Assembly (NCBI GenBank): GCA_910574935.1
Contig: CAJTCU010000002.1
Location: 340,901-404,900 of the forward strand
Length of the DNA: 64,000 bases
Reading direction: 5' to 3'
Origin: Oscillospiraceae bacterium
GTDB taxonomy: Bacteria > Bacillota > Clostridia > Oscillospirales > Acutalibacteraceae
Each line of letters starts with the position of its first letter. Position 1 is the stretch's first letter. Position numbers and translations under genes: made by a program. A model generated the notes under the pieces. That model ran no database searches. It worked only from the letters and a program-made list of their open reading frames with translations, and had not been told where the DNA came from. Shown here piece after piece: positions 19,032-29,120 of this stretch.

Positions 19032-19532
19032 TTATTGGGCTTTACCATTGCAAATGCGGCATGAGCTGACTGAAAGGAACCGGATTCTTTGAGCGTACCG
19101 GCGATATGGTTTTCGCGCTGGAGAGGCGGAAGATCGGAAAGAAATTCCGGCAACGCTCGGTGATACGATATCGTGATAAATGAGCAAACCAGGGCTGGGG
19201 AATTGTGCTTCCCGGCCCTGGTTAAGGTCAATCCTATCCCCGCTGCCGATCAGCCCCGCCAACTGCTCTATACCGTACTCGCAGGTCAGAATATTGTTGT
19301 CCATGAGTACCAGCTTGTCCGTGTCTGGCCGAACCAGGTCCTGCCATGCCCGATAGGGCCGGATATTGCCCTCCTTCTTTGGCACGATGCACCACTTACA
19401 ACGGTTCGGACAGCCTCTGGTGAAATAGCCAATGGCATAGTTGCACTCAGGGTAGATGGAGTAGTCGGGAAACATTATGTCAATCTCCGGGGCCAGCTCA
19501 GTAAGAATTTCAGACTTCATTTCATTTTGCAT
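19032..19532 (-). pseudogene. radical-SAM-like protein fragment
   Basis: The frame contains YAIGYFTRGCPNRCKWC, with the CxxxCxxC cluster-binding motif of radical SAM enzymes, then PYRAWQDLVRPDTDKLVLMDNNILTCEYG and DLNQG. After DLNQG similarity to that family stops and the frame runs on with unrelated residues. The N-terminal ~80 residues normally present before the motif are also missing, although an ATG with GGAGGTCT exists at 19532 overlapping the end of an upstream fragment. I read it as a remnant joined by deletions. Family identity is from the motif only. Confidence 0.65.
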
Positions 19533-19737
19533 AGACCTCCATGGTAATTTTTTCGTGAGAACTGCCCAGAAAATCCTCTGTTGAAACGCGGTGCCATTGC
19601 CCCTGGTCCAGCTTGATCGGGAACTTCACGTCAGATGGATAGATGCGGTTCCAGCGGAACAAGACGATTAGCCCGGCTCATATCGCAAAGCCGTGTGGCC
19701 TCGCTTGTGGTAATTACCCGCTCATCCCACTGGCGCA

Positions 19738-20232
<495 letters not shown>

Positions 20233-20325
20233 TTATTTACCACAGCCCCCATGCCGGTAGGAGGCTACCATCTATTTTACCGCTTACCGACCGTCTTTTG
20301 GGAAATCGCAGTTGTCGGATGATGC

Positions 20326-20712
20326 TTATAAAGACAAATCCAGTTCCCTTTCTCTAAGCTGAAAGCGTATGGCTGTATAATCATACCCAACCCATTCCAG
20401 CGTTCGGCGCGTCATTAGCAGTAGATATTCTGTGCCGAAATGGCCCTCAAAATAGAGAGAATCACCAATTTGCATAGGGCTGTCCATTTCCGCAGGGTCG
20501 CTGCACAAAATGCCTCTCTTTCTTCCGCCGATCATGCTGGTATCACACAGGCGCAACAGATTTTCGTGACAGGCCAGGTCAGCGTTACAGTCCTGCAAAA
20601 TCATTTGCATGGCCTGCCGCCATGTTTTAACAGAACCTCTCTCCCATCCGCAAAGCGCATACGCTCTGGTTTCCTGCCTATAAAGAACGCTGTGCTCCCA
20701 TTTAATGAATAT
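20326..20712 (-). pseudogene. conserved mobile-element protein with a one-base frameshift
   Basis: One frame (20326-20610) encodes ~94 residues including MILQDCNADLACHENLLRLCDTS and DSLYFEGHFGTEYLLLMTRRTLEW. The upstream part, STAFFIGRKPERMRFADGREVLLK, lies in a neighbouring frame. One extra A in the run TTAAAACATGG near 20635 would join them as ...EVLLK-TWRQAMQMILQ. The 5' end also lacks a good start in frame. I read it as a decayed gene of an integrative element; family not recognised. Confidence 0.5.
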
Positions 20713-20747
20713 TCATGTACATCTCTCCTTTCTTTTCGGGCGTTCAA

Positions 20748-20812
20748 GCCCTTTCCCCTACCCCCGCCCGCAGCCGGGGACATGGGAAAGGGCTGTGGTT
20801 TCCCACAGCCCT
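20748..20812 (+). terminator. two overlapping strong hairpins
   Basis: GCCCTTTCCC (20748-20757) pairs with GGGAAAGGGC (20784-20793). AGGGCTGTGG (20789-20798) pairs with CCACAGCCCT (20803-20812) around TTTC. The arms overlap, so the two structures are mutually exclusive, an antiterminator-like layout, though a T-run is weak. Confidence 0.5.
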
Positions 20813-20824
20813 CTTGTTTATCGT

Positions 20825-21019
20825 TTAGATTTCCACCTCCCCCATCTGCCGCGTCCTGCCGGGAGCGCTCTGCCGTTTCAGGCCCTGAATTCTGTCCCTG
20901 ACAGATTCCCGACCCTGGGAAGCCTTGTCTAAATCAGGAATCTTCGTCCGCAGTCTGGCGGTCGTGCCGCTCAGGCGCTCAAAGGTGTTGGCAAGCCCCA
21001 GGAAACCCGATCGGATCAA
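20825..21019 (-). pseudogene. probable 3' fragment of a mobilization gene
   Basis: A ~64-codon open frame starting only at TTG. Its charged C-terminal style (ERLSGTTARLRTKIPDLDKA, RIQGLKRQSAPGRTRQ) resembles relaxase tails. There is no ribosome site, and the sequence changes character at ~21020. Low confidence. Confidence 0.3.
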
Positions 21020-21169
21020 GTGCAGAGCCGCGGCTATGGACAGGCCATTGGCGGGGAGCGGTCCGTAGACAAGGCTCCCTTGAATACACCTGCCAATACC
21101 ACGATCCTTTCCTCTGTAAGGCTCAATGGTGAGACCGTCTATACGATTTACAGCACTAAAAGAGGATGA

Positions 21170-21626
21170 GGAAAAGGGCCGTAGGGATGATCTTCCAAAA
21201 CGATAAGCACGGCGTGCTGTTTGAGAAAGAAATCAAGTACCACAAGGGCTGTTGACGTTGGCTTCGCCAAGTCGCCAAGATCAAGATTCAGAAATATTCC
21301 TGTTTCTGAATCATTCATTTTTTGAGGATTGCCGCGGCTCTTTTGAAGCATAAGGGCAACGCCCGTTGCTTTGATGGCTGACCCCAGGCTCCGGCACCAA
21401 GCTGAGAATCACATCGGTACCAATGAGGTCGACATCGCTGCCATGAAGCCCCGGCATTTGGACGCCATGTCCTATGTCTGCTTCGGGGTTGCCAAGGACA
21501 TCATCACCGGCAGCAGGACCGCCTCGGTCACAGAGCTGGCCGACGCCAGTATGCTGTCCCCTCGGTATTTCCTGGTGATCCAAACCACCATGCTGATCCG
21601 GGGCTACGGACTGAGCGCGGCCAAAT
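21170..21626 (+). repeat. ~455-bp repeat, copy 1 (degenerate mobile-element gene)
   Basis: Closely matches 52590-53036 in the same orientation, by eye over 80% identical. It encodes in frame (from ~21398) HQAENHIGTNEVDIAAMKPRHLDAMSYV and KDIITGSRTASVTELADASMLSPRYFLVIQT, a small protein common in Clostridia conjugative elements. The copy ends at ~21626, where a reversed relaxase fragment begins, and contains a double-hairpin insert at 21258-21312. Confidence 0.75.
21258..21312 (+). repeat. double-hairpin element, copy A
   Basis: TTGGC-TTC-GCCAA (21258-21270), linker GTCGCC, then GATTCAGAAA (21285-21294) pairing with TTTCTGAATC (21303-21312). Same plan as four other copies in the window. Confidence 0.7.
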
Positions 21627-21960
21627 CGGGCAGTTTCTTCACGCCGCCCTCTCGCAAGGCACGGCCCCCATCGTACAGTATCAGGGCGCTTTCATGCTCC
21701 TGCCGGAACCGGGCCTTGTCCACCGCCACGGGTCGGGTCTGCTTGTAGGTGCTGATGTTCTTTATCAGCACGGCCATTTCTCCCAAACGCCGCGCCGCCG
21801 TTTTCAGCGCGGCGGCGGCTTCCTCACTGGCGGCGCTGATCTCCGCTACCCGGCTTTCCAAATCAGGATAGGCGTCGATGCCATACTCTGTCAGGAAGTT
21901 CATGGTCTTTGCCGCCTGCTCTATTACGAGCATGATTTCAATTTTTATCAGATTGGCGGG
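21604..21960 (-). pseudogene. relaxase (MobA/MobL-like) internal/C-terminal fragment
   Basis: The frame encodes QAAKTMNFLTEYGIDAYPDLESRVAEISAASE, then LKTAARRLGEMAVLIKNISTYKQTRPV and FRQEHESALILYDGGRALREGGVKKLP. This is the helical region seen after the catalytic domain in relaxases of Firmicutes integrative elements. Catalytic Tyr and His residues are absent because the N-terminal part is missing; the first ~45 codons of the open frame do not look homologous. The right end of the fragment joins the ~455-bp repeat. Evidence that a mobilizable element once sat here. Confidence 0.65.
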
Positions 21961-22231
21961 ATGGAGCATTGCACCGCTTCTGCTGTCCAGAAGTCTGTTT
22001 CGGTTGCAAGGGAAAAGGTTAAGGCAGAAAAGAAATGAGAAAGTATATCCAAGCGTGACCGCTACCATCTGAAAAAGAAATCCGTTTTGTGTGGGATTGG
22101 CGGCATTACATACTCCTACTTTTTCTGTGGGAGTAAATCTATTTTAAGTCCGTACTTTCACCGGCAGAAATAAACAGGGAAAACGTCAGCGCGATTTCTC
22201 CGGCGATAGATGTAATGGAACGAACCATGCT

Positions 22232-22411
22232 TTAAGGCAACACCGCAGAATTCTAAGTACCGTATTGCGCAGTCAGATTTTTCGTGAGAGTGTACAGATT
22301 AAGCGCCGTCAATCTCACCATTGACCAGCGAAAGCTGTGCCCTATCACGGAAAATCTGCAAGCAAGACGGTGCTTAAGGCGCCAGCCGCGAATGGTGCGG
22401 GGTTGCCTTAA
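22232..22411. mobile_element. MITE-like element, TTAAGGCAA family, copy 1
   Basis: A 180-bp stretch bounded by TTAAGGCAACACCGCA and its near-complement ending TTGCCTTAA. The reverse complement of 37307-37485 matches along the full length. No coding capacity. Confidence 0.8.
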
Positions 22412-22613
22412 GTAATTTCAAGTTTTATGTCCATCCTAGGGGTTATGTGCCTCGCCTCCCGCTTCTTTTGCTTTTTTCATCCTCTTTTGACTTGTCCTGT
22501 ACAGCCGGGGTCAGCCGGCCATATGTGCCGCCCCGCAAGACAAGTCCACTTGAAAAAAGAGAGGAGCAGCCGTCTGGCGGCGGACTTTTTATCCTTTCCT
22601 TTCTTCTCACCCA

Positions 22614-22642
22614 TTGACACTTTCCCCCTCTTACAGTATAAT
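22614..22642 (+). promoter_or_regulatory. pyrBI promoter
   Basis: TTGACA (22614-22619), 17-base spacer, TATAAT (22637-22642): a consensus sigma-A promoter. Transcription should start near 22649, at or next to an ATG. Confidence 0.85.
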
Positions 22643-22657
22643 TTTATAATGAACACA

Positions 22658-22688
22658 GCCGTGGGTTATGTTGCCCGCGGCTTTTTTT
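22658..22688 (+). terminator. attenuator in the pyrBI leader
   Basis: GCCGTGGG (22658-22665) pairs with CCCGCGGC (22674-22681), one G-T pair, followed by seven T. It lies between the promoter and pyrB, so transcription must pass a terminator before the gene. An ATG at 22649 opens a frame (MNTAVGYVARGFFCKYF...) that crosses the hairpin, as in the coupled transcription-translation attenuation of enterobacterial pyrBI. No PyrR-type anti-terminator is evident. Confidence 0.75.
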
Positions 22689-22719
22689 GCAAATATTTTA
22701 GGAAAGGCGGCGCTGCTCT

Positions 22720-23673
22720 ATGCGGCATCTTATCGACCCTCTGGACCTTTCTCGGGAAGAAACCGGCCGGCTGCTTCAGCTGGCCCAACACATTATGGAT
22801 CACCCAAAGGACTATGCCCACCGCGGAGATGGAAAGATTTTGGCCACCCTGTTCTTTGAGCCCAGCACCCGCACCCGGCTAAGCTTTGAGTCCGCCATGC
22901 TGCGCCTGGGCGGGCAGGTGCTGGGCTTTGCCGGAGCCCAAAGCAGTTCTGCCGCCAAAGGCGAAAGCGTGGCAGATACCATCCGCATGATTTCCGGCTA
23001 CGCGGACCTTGCCGCCATGCGCCACTTTAAAGAGGGCGCGCCTTTTGTGGCAGCCAGATATTCCCGCATTCCTGTGGTAAACGCAGGAGACGGGGGCCAC
23101 CAGCACCCCACCCAGACCCTTACCGACCTGTTCACCATTCAGCGCTTTCGGGGCGGCCTGGGCGGCCTGACCATTGGCCTGTGCGGAGATCTGAAGTTTG
23201 GCCGCACGGTGCACTCTCTCATCAAGTCTCTGGTGCGCTACCAGGACGTGCGCTTTGTCTTTATCTCTCCCGAAGAGCTGCGGGTGCCGGGCTATATTTT
23301 AAAAGAGGTGGTGCAGCCTTCTGGCCGCCCTTGGCAAGAGGTACGCCGCATGGAAGAAGTTATGCCCCAGCTGGACGTGCTGTATATGACCCGGGTGCAG
23401 CGGGAGCGCTTCTTTAACGAAGAGGACTATGTGCGGCTAAAGGACTCGTACATCCTTACCCCCGAAAAGCTGCGGCTGGGCAAAAAGGACCTGGCGGTGA
23501 TGCACCCCCTGCCCCGGGTGAATGAGATTGACCAGCGGGTAGACAGCGACCCCCGGGCCCTGTACTTTGAGCAGGCCAGGGGCGGGGTTTTTGTGCGTAT
23601 GGCGCTGATTCTGGCGCTTTTGGGCCTAGAGCCGGAAATTTTGGAGAAAACCACAGGAGGCGCGGTATGCTGA
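22720..23673 (+). CDS. pyrB: aspartate carbamoyltransferase catalytic subunit
   Basis: 317 residues, normal length. Carbamoyl-phosphate site STRTR at 49-53, HPTQ at 129-132 and HPLPR at 262-266 are all present. It catalyses carbamoyl phosphate + L-aspartate to N-carbamoyl-aspartate, the first committed pyrimidine step, in the cytoplasm. The start [11 protein letters not shown] follows AAAGGCGG. pyrI overlaps its end by seven bases, so the two subunits are translationally coupled and should assemble as the allosteric dodecamer. The upstream attenuator predicts repression by pyrimidines. Confidence 0.97.
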   Translation: MRHLIDPLDLSREETGRLLQLAQHIMDHPKDYAHRGDGKILATLFFEPSTRTRLSFESAMLRLGGQVLGFAGAQSSSAAKGESVADTIRMISGYADLAAMRHFKEGAPFVAARYSRIPVVNAGDGGHQHPTQTLTDLFTIQRFRGGLGGLTIGLCGDLKFGRTVHSLIKSLVRYQDVRFVFISPEELRVPGYILKEVVQPSGRPWQEVRRMEEVMPQLDVLYMTRVQRERFFNEEDYVRLKDSYILTPEKLRLGKKDLAVMHPLPRVNEIDQRVDSDPRALYFEQARGGVFVRMALILALLGLEPEILEKTTGGAVC

Positions 23674-24092
23674 ACATTGACAGTATCGAAAACGGCATTG
23701 TAATCGACCACATCACCGCCGGACGGGGCATGAAGGTCTACGAGCTGTTAGAACTGGACAGGCTGGATACCTGTGTGGCAATTATTAAAAACGCCCGCAG
23801 CAGTAAGTTCGGCCGCAAGGACATTATCAAAATCGAGGGCCTTACAGACGTGAACCTGGATGTATTGGGTTTTATCGACGACCATGCCACAGTATGCCTC
23901 ATCCGGGACGGGGCCCTGGCGGAGAAGAAGCAGCCCATGCTGCCCAAACGGCTGGTGAATATCATCCGGTGCAAAAACCCCCGGTGCATTACCAGTATAG
24001 AGGACGTGGACCAGGAGTTTTACCTGTGCGAGGGCCAGGACCATCGCTACCGCTGCCGGTATTGTGAGCAGCTGTTTACGGATAAAGACTAA
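23667..24092 (+). CDS. pyrI: aspartate carbamoyltransferase regulatory subunit
   Basis: 141 residues. The N-terminal nucleotide-binding part ([19 protein letters not shown]) binds allosteric nucleotides in known homologues. The C-terminal zinc site Cys102, Cys107, Cys130, Cys133 (CKNPRC, CRYC) holds the contact with PyrB. It overlaps pyrB by seven bases. PyrI is found in enterics, archaea and many Clostridia, but not in Bacillus. Confidence 0.96.
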   Translation: MLNIDSIENGIVIDHITAGRGMKVYELLELDRLDTCVAIIKNARSSKFGRKDIIKIEGLTDVNLDVLGFIDDHATVCLIRDGALAEKKQPMLPKRLVNIIRCKNPRCITSIEDVDQEFYLCEGQDHRYRCRYCEQLFTDKD

Positions 24093-24282
24093 GAACCTGT
24101 ATTCACTGCCGGAGGATGCTGGAAGGGCGGGGTTTTTCTCGCCAGACAAGGAGATTTTCCTCAGCAGTCCTGACGGATCGCAAAGAACCCCCATGCAGTA
24201 TGACCAGAAAAGATTAAACAGACCGCTTTCAACGGTTGTGACGTTTCCCCAGCCGCTACTCTTCTAGAAAGGAGCCTCATTC

Positions 24283-27200
24283 ATGGAATGGACCCCCAGC
24301 CAGCAGGATGCCATTGACTCGACCCAGGGCACCGTGCTGGTGGCCGCCGCCGCCGGTTCTGGCAAAACCGCCGTACTGGTCCAGCGGGCCATTGGCCGCC
24401 TCACCCACCCCCAAAACCCCACCCCGGCTAACAAGCTGCTGATTGTCACCTTTACCAAAGCCGCCGCCGCTGAAATGCGTGCCCGGCTAGAGCGCCGCCT
24501 AAGCAGCCTGCTGCGCCAGAACCCCACCGACCCCCTGCTGCGCCGCCAAAGCATTCTGGTCCACCAGGCCCATATTGGCACAGTGGACAGCTTCTGCGGG
24601 GCCATGGCCCGGGAGTTCTTTCAGTTGTTGAATATCTCCCCAGACTTCCGCATTCTCTCGGACAAGCGGGAGGCGGAGCTTACCGCCCAGGCCCTGGAAG
24701 AGGCTCTTACCGCGGCCTATGACCAGGGCCGCATTCAGGCATTGGCCGACGCCTTCACCGCAGAGCGGGACGACCGGCGCCTGGGCCACATGGCCCTTTC
24801 TCTGTACCACTTTATGCAGAGTCATCCCTTCCCAGAAAAATGGCTGGAAGAAAAGGTGCAGATGTACTTTGCCGGAGACAGCGGCCCCTGGGAGCGGGTG
24901 ATTTTGGAGCATGTAGCCAGGGCCGCGGCCCACTGTGCCTCTTTGCTGGAAAACGCCCTCTCCCAGGCAGGAGAGGATTCTCTGTATAACCAAGCTTTCT
25001 CTTCCGCCCTTTCTGCCGACCGGGCCGCCTGCCTGGGGCTGGCCCAAGCCGCCGGAACCGGGAATCGGGACGCCGCTTCTGCCCTATGGCGAGGCTTTGC
25101 CCCTAAGCGCCGGGGAATTCTGCGGGGTGTGGACAAGGAGGACCCCCTGCTGCTTCGGCTGGAGGCCTGCCGCAAGGAGGTGAAGCGGGTGATGGACAGC
25201 CTGGGCAAATGCCTGCCCCCTTGCTGGGAGGACGCGGGGGCCGAGCTGCAAGAGGCCGGGCCCTTATTAAGAAGTCTGGCGGACCTGACCCTGGATTTTG
25301 CCCGCCGCTATGCCAAGAAGAAACAGGACCGGAACTTTTTGGACTATAGCGACCTAGAGCACTGTGCCATCCGGCTGTTCTGCGGAGAGGACGGAGCCCC
25401 CACCCCCGCTGCCCGGGAGGTGGCCCGCCGCTTTGACGAGATTATGATTGACGAGTACCAGGACATCAACCAGGTCCAGGACTCCATTTTCCGGGCTGTA
25501 TCCCAAGATGAACGCAATCTTTTCATGGTAGGTGACGTAAAGCAGAGTATCTACGGCTTTCGCCAGGCCATGCCAGAGATTTTTCTGGGCTGCCGGGCCC
25601 GTTTTTCCAAGTTTGACCGGAAGCGGGCAAATTACCCCGGCTGCATTGTACTAGACCGGAATTTTCGCTCTCGCCCCCAGGTAACGGACACGGTGAACTA
25701 TGTGTTTTCCCTGCTTATGAGCAAGGAAGCCGGGGATCTGGACTATACTGGGGAAGAGCGCCTGGTGTGCGGCGCGGATTTTTCCCCCAAGGCGGGCTGT
25801 GAGACCGAACTGGCTTTTCTCTCTCGAGGAGACGCCCCGGCAGAGGTAGCAGAGGCCCAGTTCATCGCCCGACGAATTCGGGCGATGGTAGAGAGCGGCT
25901 TTACAGTCAGTGAAAATGGCGGCGAACGTCCGGCTCACTGGGGAGATTTCTGCGTTTTGCTGCGCAGCGCCAATAAACACGCCCACGCCTATGCCCAAGA
26001 ACTAAAGCGCCTGGGCGTGCCCGCCCGGGCCACCGTGAGCGGGGGCTTTTTCGCGGCGGCGGAGGTTCAGATGGTTCTCTCTCTGCTGCGGGTCATTGAC
26101 AACCCGAACCAGGACATTCCCCTGCTGGCCCTGCTAATGAGCCCCCTGTACGGTTTTTCCGCCGATGAGGTCGCCCGGCTGCGGGCAGGAAGCCGGGATG
26201 TGTCTGTGTTTGTCTCCCTAACCCGGGCAGGGGAAACAGACCCCCGCTGTGCCCAGGTTATGGCTGATATTCGCCGGCTGCGGCAGATTTCCGCCGCCAT
26301 GCCCGCAGACTCCCTTTTAACCTTGCTCTACGGCCGCACCGGCTGTCTAGAGCTGGTTCAGGCGATGGAGGACGGGCCGGGGAGGCTTCTTAACCTGCGG
26401 CTGCTGCACCGCTACGCCCAAGAGTACGAGGGCAGCGGCTACCACGGGCTTGCGGGCTTTGTGGGGTTTTTAGACCGGCTGATGGCCGGGGGCCAGGACC
26501 TGCAAGGAGCCGAAGTGCAGGCCGGGAGCCAGAACGCGGTGTCTATTATGAGTATTCATAAGTCCAAAGGCCTACAGTTTCCGGTGTGTATTGTGGCGGG
26601 CTGCGGCCGGAACTTTGCCGGAGACCAGACCGATGATGTGCTGCTGCACCCAGAGCTGGGCCTGGGGGTGAAGCTTCGGGACCCTGGGGGTACGGCCCGA
26701 TACACCACCACTGCCCGGGAGGCTATTGCCTTGGAGAGCGCCCGCTCCGCCGGGGCAGAGGAACTGCGGGTGCTGTATGTGGCCCTGACCCGGGCCCAGG
26801 AAAAGCTGATCCTGGTGTCCTCGGCCAAGGACATGACCAGCCCCCTGAACAAGGCGGCCCTAGAGGCTGTGGGCTCCCGGCCCTCGGCTTTTACGGTGCA
26901 GGGAGCCAAAAACGCCACCCACTGGCTGCTGGCCTGCGCCCTGCGCCACCCGGATGGTGGAGTTCTGCGCCAGGCTGCGGGCGGGGCGGACATTCCCCTG
27001 TGCCGGGAGGACTACACCCCCTGGAACATCACCCTGGAAGCCTACGCCCCAGAGGAGGTTCGGGTCCAAGACCCCGTCCTACAGGCCCAAGAGGAGGACC
27101 TGGCCCTGTACCAGGCCCTAAAGGACCAAGCGGCCTTTGTATATCCCCATGAGGAGAGCGTGGACGTGGCCGCAAAGGTGTCTGCCTCTAAGCTGGCGGC

Positions 27201-27816
27201 GGAGCAGGGGGGCAGCCGGGAGCTGAACCTCTCGCGCCCGGCCTGGCTGGGTCAGCAGGGCATGACCCCGGCCCAGCGAGGCATTGCCCTGCACGAGTTT
27301 ATGCAGTTTGCAGACTTCCACGCCGCTGCCGCTGCCCCTGCCGCCGAGCTGGCCCGGCTGGCCCGGGGGGCTTTTCTTAGTGAAGAACAGGCGGACGCTG
27401 TGGAGCTGCCCCGCGTGAGGGCCTTTTTCCAAAGTCCTCTGGGGCGGCGGGTGCTGGCCTCGCCCCAGGTGGTAAAGGAGCGGCGTTTTACCGCTGTGCT
27501 GCCCGCCCACATGGCCCAGCCCGGGCTTTCCCCAGGGGTAGAGCCCGTGGTTTTGCAGGGGGCGGTGGACTGCACCTTTTTGGAGGAGGGCAAGCTGCAC
27601 ATCATCGACTTTAAAACCGACCGGGTGGAGGACATGGAGGAACTTTGGCTGCGGTACCACACCCAGCTGCGTCTGTACGCCTATGCCATGGAGGAGGTTA
27701 CCGGCACCCCGGTGGGGGAGATGTTTCTGTACTCCACCTGGCTAAGCCAGGGCAGCGGCCGGCCCTATGAACGGGAACAGGAACAGCTGCGGCTGTTTGA
27801 TAGCGGAAGCATTTAG
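24283..27816 (+). CDS. addA: ATP-dependent helicase/nuclease subunit A
   Basis: 1177 residues, usual length. UvrD-type helicase: Walker A GSGKT at 25-29, IVTFTKAAAAEMRARL, Walker B MIDEYQDINQVQD near 390, and SIMSIHKSKGLQFPVC. C-terminal RecB-type nuclease: GIALHEFMQF and the catalytic HIIDFKTDRV, then YHTQLRLYAYAME. With AddB it would process double-strand breaks up to Chi sites; addB is not in this window, whereas it usually lies directly upstream of addA. ATG 24283 follows AGAAAGGAGCC. Stands alone between pyrI and a secreted-protein gene. Confidence 0.95.
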   Translation: MEWTPSQQDAIDSTQGTVLVAAAAGSGKTAVLVQRAIGRLTHPQNPTPANKLLIVTFTKAAAAEMRARLERRLSSLLRQNPTDPLLRRQSILVHQAHIGTVDSFCGAMAREFFQLLNISPDFRILSDKREAELTAQALEEALTAAYDQGRIQALADAFTAERDDRRLGHMALSLYHFMQSHPFPEKWLEEKVQMYFAGDSGPWERVILEHVARAAAHCASLLENALSQAGEDSLYNQAFSSALSADRAACLGLAQAAGTGNRDAASALWRGFAPKRRGILRGVDKEDPLLLRLEACRKEVKRVMDSLGKCLPPCWEDAGAELQEAGPLLRSLADLTLDFARRYAKKKQDRNFLDYSDLEHCAIRLFCGEDGAPTPAAREVARRFDEIMIDEYQDINQVQDSIFRAVSQDERNLFMVGDVKQSIYGFRQAMPEIFLGCRARFSKFDRKRANYPGCIVLDRNFRSRPQVTDTVNYVFSLLMSKEAGDLDYTGEERLVCGADFSPKAGCETELAFLSRGDAPAEVAEAQFIARRIRAMVESGFTVSENGGERPAHWGDFCVLLRSANKHAHAYAQELKRLGVPARATVSGGFFAAAEVQMVLSLLRVIDNPNQDIPLLALLMSPLYGFSADEVARLRAGSRDVSVFVSLTRAGETDPRCAQVMADIRRLRQISAAMPADSLLTLLYGRTGCLELVQAMEDGPGRLLNLRLLHRYAQEYEGSGYHGLAGFVGFLDRLMAGGQDLQGAEVQAGSQNAVSIMSIHKSKGLQFPVCIVAGCGRNFAGDQTDDVLLHPELGLGVKLRDPGGTARYTTTAREAIALESARSAGAEELRVLYVALTRAQEKLILVSSAKDMTSPLNKAALEAVGSRPSAFTVQGAKNATHWLLACALRHPDGGVLRQAAGGADIPLCREDYTPWNITLEAYAPEEVRVQDPVLQAQEEDLALYQALKDQAAFVYPHEESVDVAAKVSASKLAAEQGGSRELNLSRPAWLGQQGMTPAQRGIALHEFMQFADFHAAAAAPAAELARLARGAFLSEEQADAVELPRVRAFFQSPLGRRVLASPQVVKERRFTAVLPAHMAQPGLSPGVEPVVLQGAVDCTFLEEGKLHIIDFKTDRVEDMEELWLRYHTQLRLYAYAMEEVTGTPVGEMFLYSTWLSQGSGRPYEREQEQLRLFDSGSI

Positions 27817-27842
27817 ATTTTGGGCATTATTTTTAAAAAATA

Positions 27843-27870
27843 TTGACTTTTTGAAATTTTATGGTATAAT
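27843..27870 (+). promoter_or_regulatory. promoter of the secreted peptidase gene
   Basis: TTGACT (27843-27848), 16-base spacer, TATAAT (27865-27870), about 50 bases before the ATG at 27920. The region is markedly AT-rich compared with addA. Confidence 0.75.
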
Positions 27871-27919
27871 TGAAATGTAGTCTCAATAAAACGAAAGGTT
27901 GTGATAAGGTGTATGTATC

Positions 27920-29116
27920 ATGAAAAAATCATTTTCCATGATGCCGTTCGTCTTAGCTTTTGTTTTGACATTCTCGTCAACCGCCGTTGCCGTGAATCAG
28001 GACGCATATCTTCGTTCTGAAGCGACCGTGCAGGAACGGCTTGAAACCGTATTGCAAAACCAACTGGATGAAATGATCGCTACTGAATCGGCGGACATGG
28101 ACCCCTCCAGCCAAATTGAATCCATCAAAGTAGCGGCTGGCTTTAACGGGGACACCTATACGGTTACAGAAATATTCCCGACTGGGTATATGATTTTTTC
28201 TGATGCCGCAGGGGACTTTACAGAATACAGCATGTCTGCCCCATCGCCATACAAAGGCTATGAGGAAAACCTCTACTACGCGGGCCCCACCGAGTACTAT
28301 GTTGCCCAGGGAGAGAATTACGTTCATACCATTACCGGAGAAACTCTTTCTCAAACGGAGGACGGAGAGTCCTTACGGGAGTTTGCCGATGAATTATCGA
28401 ATTTCTATGCGGAAGAATCGGATGCCGCTATTTTGGATTTTATTCAAAATGGAGTGGACACGCCGTCTCTTCTTTCCACCAACGCCACCGTGAAAGAGCA
28501 GTACATTGTTGGGCAGTTTCAAATCAACAATATGAATACGAAAAGCGAAATGTCCTACTGTAGCCCCAGTGGAACCGGTGGTATTTGCGGGTACATTGCC
28601 TCGGCCATCACCTTAGCTTGGTACGATACCTATATTGACGCGGACATCATTGACAATGATACCTATTTTACAAAATCCAACGGCTATAATGTCTTTGCCG
28701 GAGACCCCAATGATTATACCCGTGCAGGCAATGGACACAAAGCCACTTTCAGCTATAATCTGTGGAAATACTGCTCTTCTAATCCTGACGGAAATGGCAG
28801 TGTTTGGCCCAATGATGTGGCATATGCTATTAACACCTATTTACATAACAATAGAAAAATCTCCAGACTTACCGCCTCCTATTCTCTTGTACCTACAAAT
28901 ACGGACATTATAAATATATTAAAGCGAAACCGGCCTGTTATTTTACTGGGGGCGATAAAAAAAGAAGGCGTAAGCGACAGTGAAAAGGTTCCCCATACGG
29001 TTGTAGTTTATGGATATAAAGAAAACCGCCTGATTGCACATATGGGCTGGGAAGGGTACGACAACGTATATATTTCTGGTTATTGGGCAGGAAAGGTTTC
29101 AATAGAACATTGGTGA
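27920..29116 (+). CDS. secreted papain-like (C39/C10-type) cysteine peptidase, putative
   Basis: 398 residues with a signal peptide (MKKSFSMMPFVLAFVLTFSSTAVAV). The N-terminal ~190 residues look like a propeptide. The likely nucleophile is Cys223 in GTGGICGYIASAITLAWYD and the likely base is His359 in KVPHTVVVYGY, followed by WEGYDNVYISGYW. The order Cys, His, then aromatic/Asn fits the C39_2/streptopain fold. Substrate unknown; action outside the cell is expected. Two small membrane-protein genes follow directly and may be co-transcribed. The gene is AT-richer than its neighbours. Confidence 0.65.
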   Translation: MKKSFSMMPFVLAFVLTFSSTAVAVNQDAYLRSEATVQERLETVLQNQLDEMIATESADMDPSSQIESIKVAAGFNGDTYTVTEIFPTGYMIFSDAAGDFTEYSMSAPSPYKGYEENLYYAGPTEYYVAQGENYVHTITGETLSQTEDGESLREFADELSNFYAEESDAAILDFIQNGVDTPSLLSTNATVKEQYIVGQFQINNMNTKSEMSYCSPSGTGGICGYIASAITLAWYDTYIDADIIDNDTYFTKSNGYNVFAGDPNDYTRAGNGHKATFSYNLWKYCSSNPDGNGSVWPNDVAYAINTYLHNNRKISRLTASYSLVPTNTDIINILKRNRPVILLGAIKKEGVSDSEKVPHTVVVYGYKENRLIAHMGWEGYDNVYISGYWAGKVSIEHW

Positions 29117-29120
29117 CGAG

